Of a DNA stretch of 64,000 nt, positions 63,531 to 64,000 are shown piece after piece. Position 1 is the stretch's first letter; each line of letters opens with the position of its first letter. The translations under genes were made by a program, and so were the position numbers. The stretch is from Ipomoea triloba (Eukaryota > Streptophyta > Magnoliopsida > Solanales > Convolvulaceae). Location: the NCBI RefSeq assembly GCF_003576645.1, contig NC_044920.1:24538506-24602505 (forward strand), in the 5' to 3' direction. Below the pieces are notes generated by a model. That model was not told where the DNA came from. It made no database searches and saw nothing but the letters and a program-made list of their open reading frames with translations.

Positions 63531-64000
63531 TTTTTTTGCAAAAAATATGTCGAATAGGCCATCGAACATTACGTGAAAAATTAATTAGGCCCTCAAACTT
63601 TTTAAAATTGCAATTAGGTAATAAACATGTCAATTTAGTTCATGAAGACATAATTACCTGTTAGTGACCAGTAATAGCAGGTAATGTAAATACGAGTTTT
63701 TTTGCAAAAAATATGTCAAATAGGCCATCGAAGTTTTTAAAGTTGCAATTAGGTACATAAACATGTCAATTTAGTTCATCAAGGCATAATTACCTGTTAG
63801 AGACCTGTAATAGCGGGTAAATGTAAATATGACTTTTTTTGCAAAAAATATGTCAAATAGACCATCAAATTTTACCTGAAAAAATAATTTGGCCCTCAAA
63901 GTGTTTAAAGTTGCAGTTAGATACATAAACATGTCAATTTAGTTCATCAAGGCATAATTACCTGTTAGAGACCTGTAATAGCGGGTAAATGTAAATATGA

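Larger units (their letters stand above)
13669..64000 (+). repeat. Giant head-to-tail satellite array, monomers about 137-141 and 168-171 bp
   Basis: The array runs without interruption from a truncated first monomer at about 13669 to the window end, with all copies in the same orientation (roughly 340 monomers by length). Each monomer contains, in order: an oligo-T run of about 6-17 T; GCAAAAAATATG or GGAAAAAATATG; TCAAATAGGCCATCGAA; optionally a 31-bp segment with AAAAATTAATTAGGCCCTCA; TTTTTAAAGTTGCAATTAG; ACATAAACATGTCAATTTAG; CATCAAGGCATAATTACCTG; and GACCTGTAATAGCAGGTAAA. Composition is strongly AT-rich. Minus-strand frames of 60-74 codons within it (for example near 42761, 49405, 49668 and 53701) merely translate the repeat. 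The next genes are only 3.7 kb away, so this is an array edge against gene-bearing DNA. A centromeric or pericentromeric role is possible but not shown. Confidence 0.97.

Noticed and set aside
13669..64000. CRISPR-like regular repeats
   Set aside because: Period and similarity extend over the whole unit with no unique spacers, the repeats are far too long, and the context is a plant nuclear genome.

Overview
The window is nuclear DNA of a flowering plant, probably a eudicot. The evidence is a plant-type gene with eleven GT-AG introns, two plant gene families (UPF0496/AT14A-like and PQ-loop transporter), a subtilase (SBT) remnant, non-autonomous DNA transposons with 9-bp target duplications, and a very large AT-rich satellite. 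No bacterial operon, CRISPR array, rRNA or tRNA gene was seen. Species cannot be named from this sequence.

Layout. 1-1662: a complete 1,568-bp Mutator-like element (MULE) with 212-bp terminal inverted repeats and a perfect 9-bp target duplication, carrying two unrecognised reading frames. 1663-3386: AT-rich intergenic DNA with a decayed hAT-like element. 3387-4030: a TATA box and a broken, truncated subtilase (propeptide plus the first few residues of the catalytic domain). 4538-5755 (+): an intact intronless UPF0496/AT14A-like membrane-associated protein. 6702-9959 (-): an intact 12-exon PQ-loop membrane protein gene of 384 residues, convergent with the previous gene and with a 275-bp TIR element in one intron. 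10-13.6 kb: transposon-rich flank, including a 447-bp MULE with a perfect 9-bp target duplication, an LTR-like segment and about three copies of a 250-262-bp tandem repeat.

13669-64000 (79% of the window, running off the end): one head-to-tail satellite array. Monomers come in two sizes, about 137-141 bp and about 168-171 bp. They differ by a 31-bp segment bounded by AACTTT direct repeats. The array has zones: diverged single monomers (13.7-20.2 kb); an exact 1,786-bp duplication on the two sides of a single N at 22023; a 687-bp five-monomer higher-order repeat repeated 17.4 times with no visible change (23657-35631); and a mosaic of diverged multi-monomer blocks with several small perfectly homogeneous sub-arrays (35.6-64 kb).

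Main conclusions. (1) The satellite monomer resembles the terminus of the 447-bp MULE at 10935, including the same two AACTTT motifs 31 bp apart, so the satellite probably grew from a transposon end and the long monomer is ancestral. (2) Twelve short tandem duplications at five places in the array all have a period of exactly 42 bp, at unrelated phases of the monomer. Together with the N-flanking exact duplication this points to assembly joins with untrimmed overlaps, so copy numbers inside the array should not be trusted until checked. No protein-coding gene was found inside the array.
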